Shown here in pieces: positions 5,911 to 5,957 of a stretch of 5,957 nucleotides of DNA. The DNA is from Spirochaetaceae bacterium (GTDB lineage Bacteria; Spirochaetota; Spirochaetia; Treponematales; Treponemataceae). The notes beneath the pieces were generated by a model. That model saw only the letters and a program-made list of their open reading frames with translations, made no database searches and was not told the DNA's origin. The position numbers and the translations under genes are program-made. The stretch spans positions 1-5,957 of the forward strand of contig JAGCMR010000058.1 in assembly GCA_017646305.1 (NCBI GenBank). The letters run 5' to 3'. How positions within the stretch are numbered: the stretch's first letter is position 1; each line of letters begins with the position of its first letter.

Positions 5911-5957
5911 CAGCTGGAACGTGGTACAAAAGATAGGAATTTTGAGAAAAATATACA
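5911..5957. other. Downstream stretch with no recognised feature
   Basis: These 47 bases after the small HMA gene show no hairpin with a T-run, no promoter pair and no ribosome binding site followed by a start codon. Whether the copper operon continues or ends beyond the window cannot be told. Confidence 0.6.

Noticed and set aside
1..5957. CRISPR array, tRNA or rRNA, insertion sequence, or a multi-gene defence system
   Set aside because: I saw no spaced direct repeats, no tRNA cloverleaf or rRNA motif, no transposase or terminal repeats, and no defence-type domains.

Overview
The window carries three complete genes, the 3' end of a fourth, and the remains of a lipoprotein gene. All are on the + strand. 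They form three transcription units separated by two Rho-independent terminators. The organism cannot be named from the sequence. Strong AGGAGG/TTGGAG ribosome binding sites, moderate-to-low GC, a dCache-GGDEF-EAL protein of a style common in anaerobic Firmicutes, and the copA plus small HMA protein order suggest a low-GC anaerobe, such as a clostridial or Negativicutes-type Firmicute or possibly a spirochaete. The first 2.5 kb looks clearly more AT-rich than the copper region.

Region 1 (1-2590), signalling operon. The window opens inside a frame that ends at 200. Its 65 visible residues resemble the C-terminus of an extracytoplasmic solute-binding protein, best guess TctC/Bug type. After 15 bases comes a 770-residue membrane protein with TM helix, extracytoplasmic dCache-like sensor, TM helix, degenerate GGDEF and intact EAL. 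It is predicted to degrade cyclic di-GMP. The pairing suggests a binding protein that reports ligand status to a membrane phosphodiesterase, as NspS does to MbaA. This is inference. A hairpin plus T-run ends the unit.

Region 2 (2590-3335), broken lipoprotein gene. A near-perfect extended -10 promoter and a ribosome binding site precede a lipoprotein signal peptide with lipobox. The start codon position reads ATA, the frame is shifted by an A8 run, and a second shift occurs in an AT repeat. The downstream part (about 170 codons) is intact, glycine-rich and beta-like, of unknown family. A second terminator follows.

Region 3 (3334-5957), copper export operon. A compact promoter overlaps a 6-bp dyad. 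Then come a complete Cu(+)-exporting P1B-1 ATPase (CopA, 768 aa) and, 23 bases later, a 65-residue HMA-type protein that probably acts as copper chaperone or metal donor and carries a second CXXC motif. The last 47 bases contain no recognisable feature.

Most of the window is ordinary. The parts most worth following up are the binding protein/phosphodiesterase pair, the doubly shifted lipoprotein gene, and the double-CXXC chaperone with its dyad-controlled promoter.
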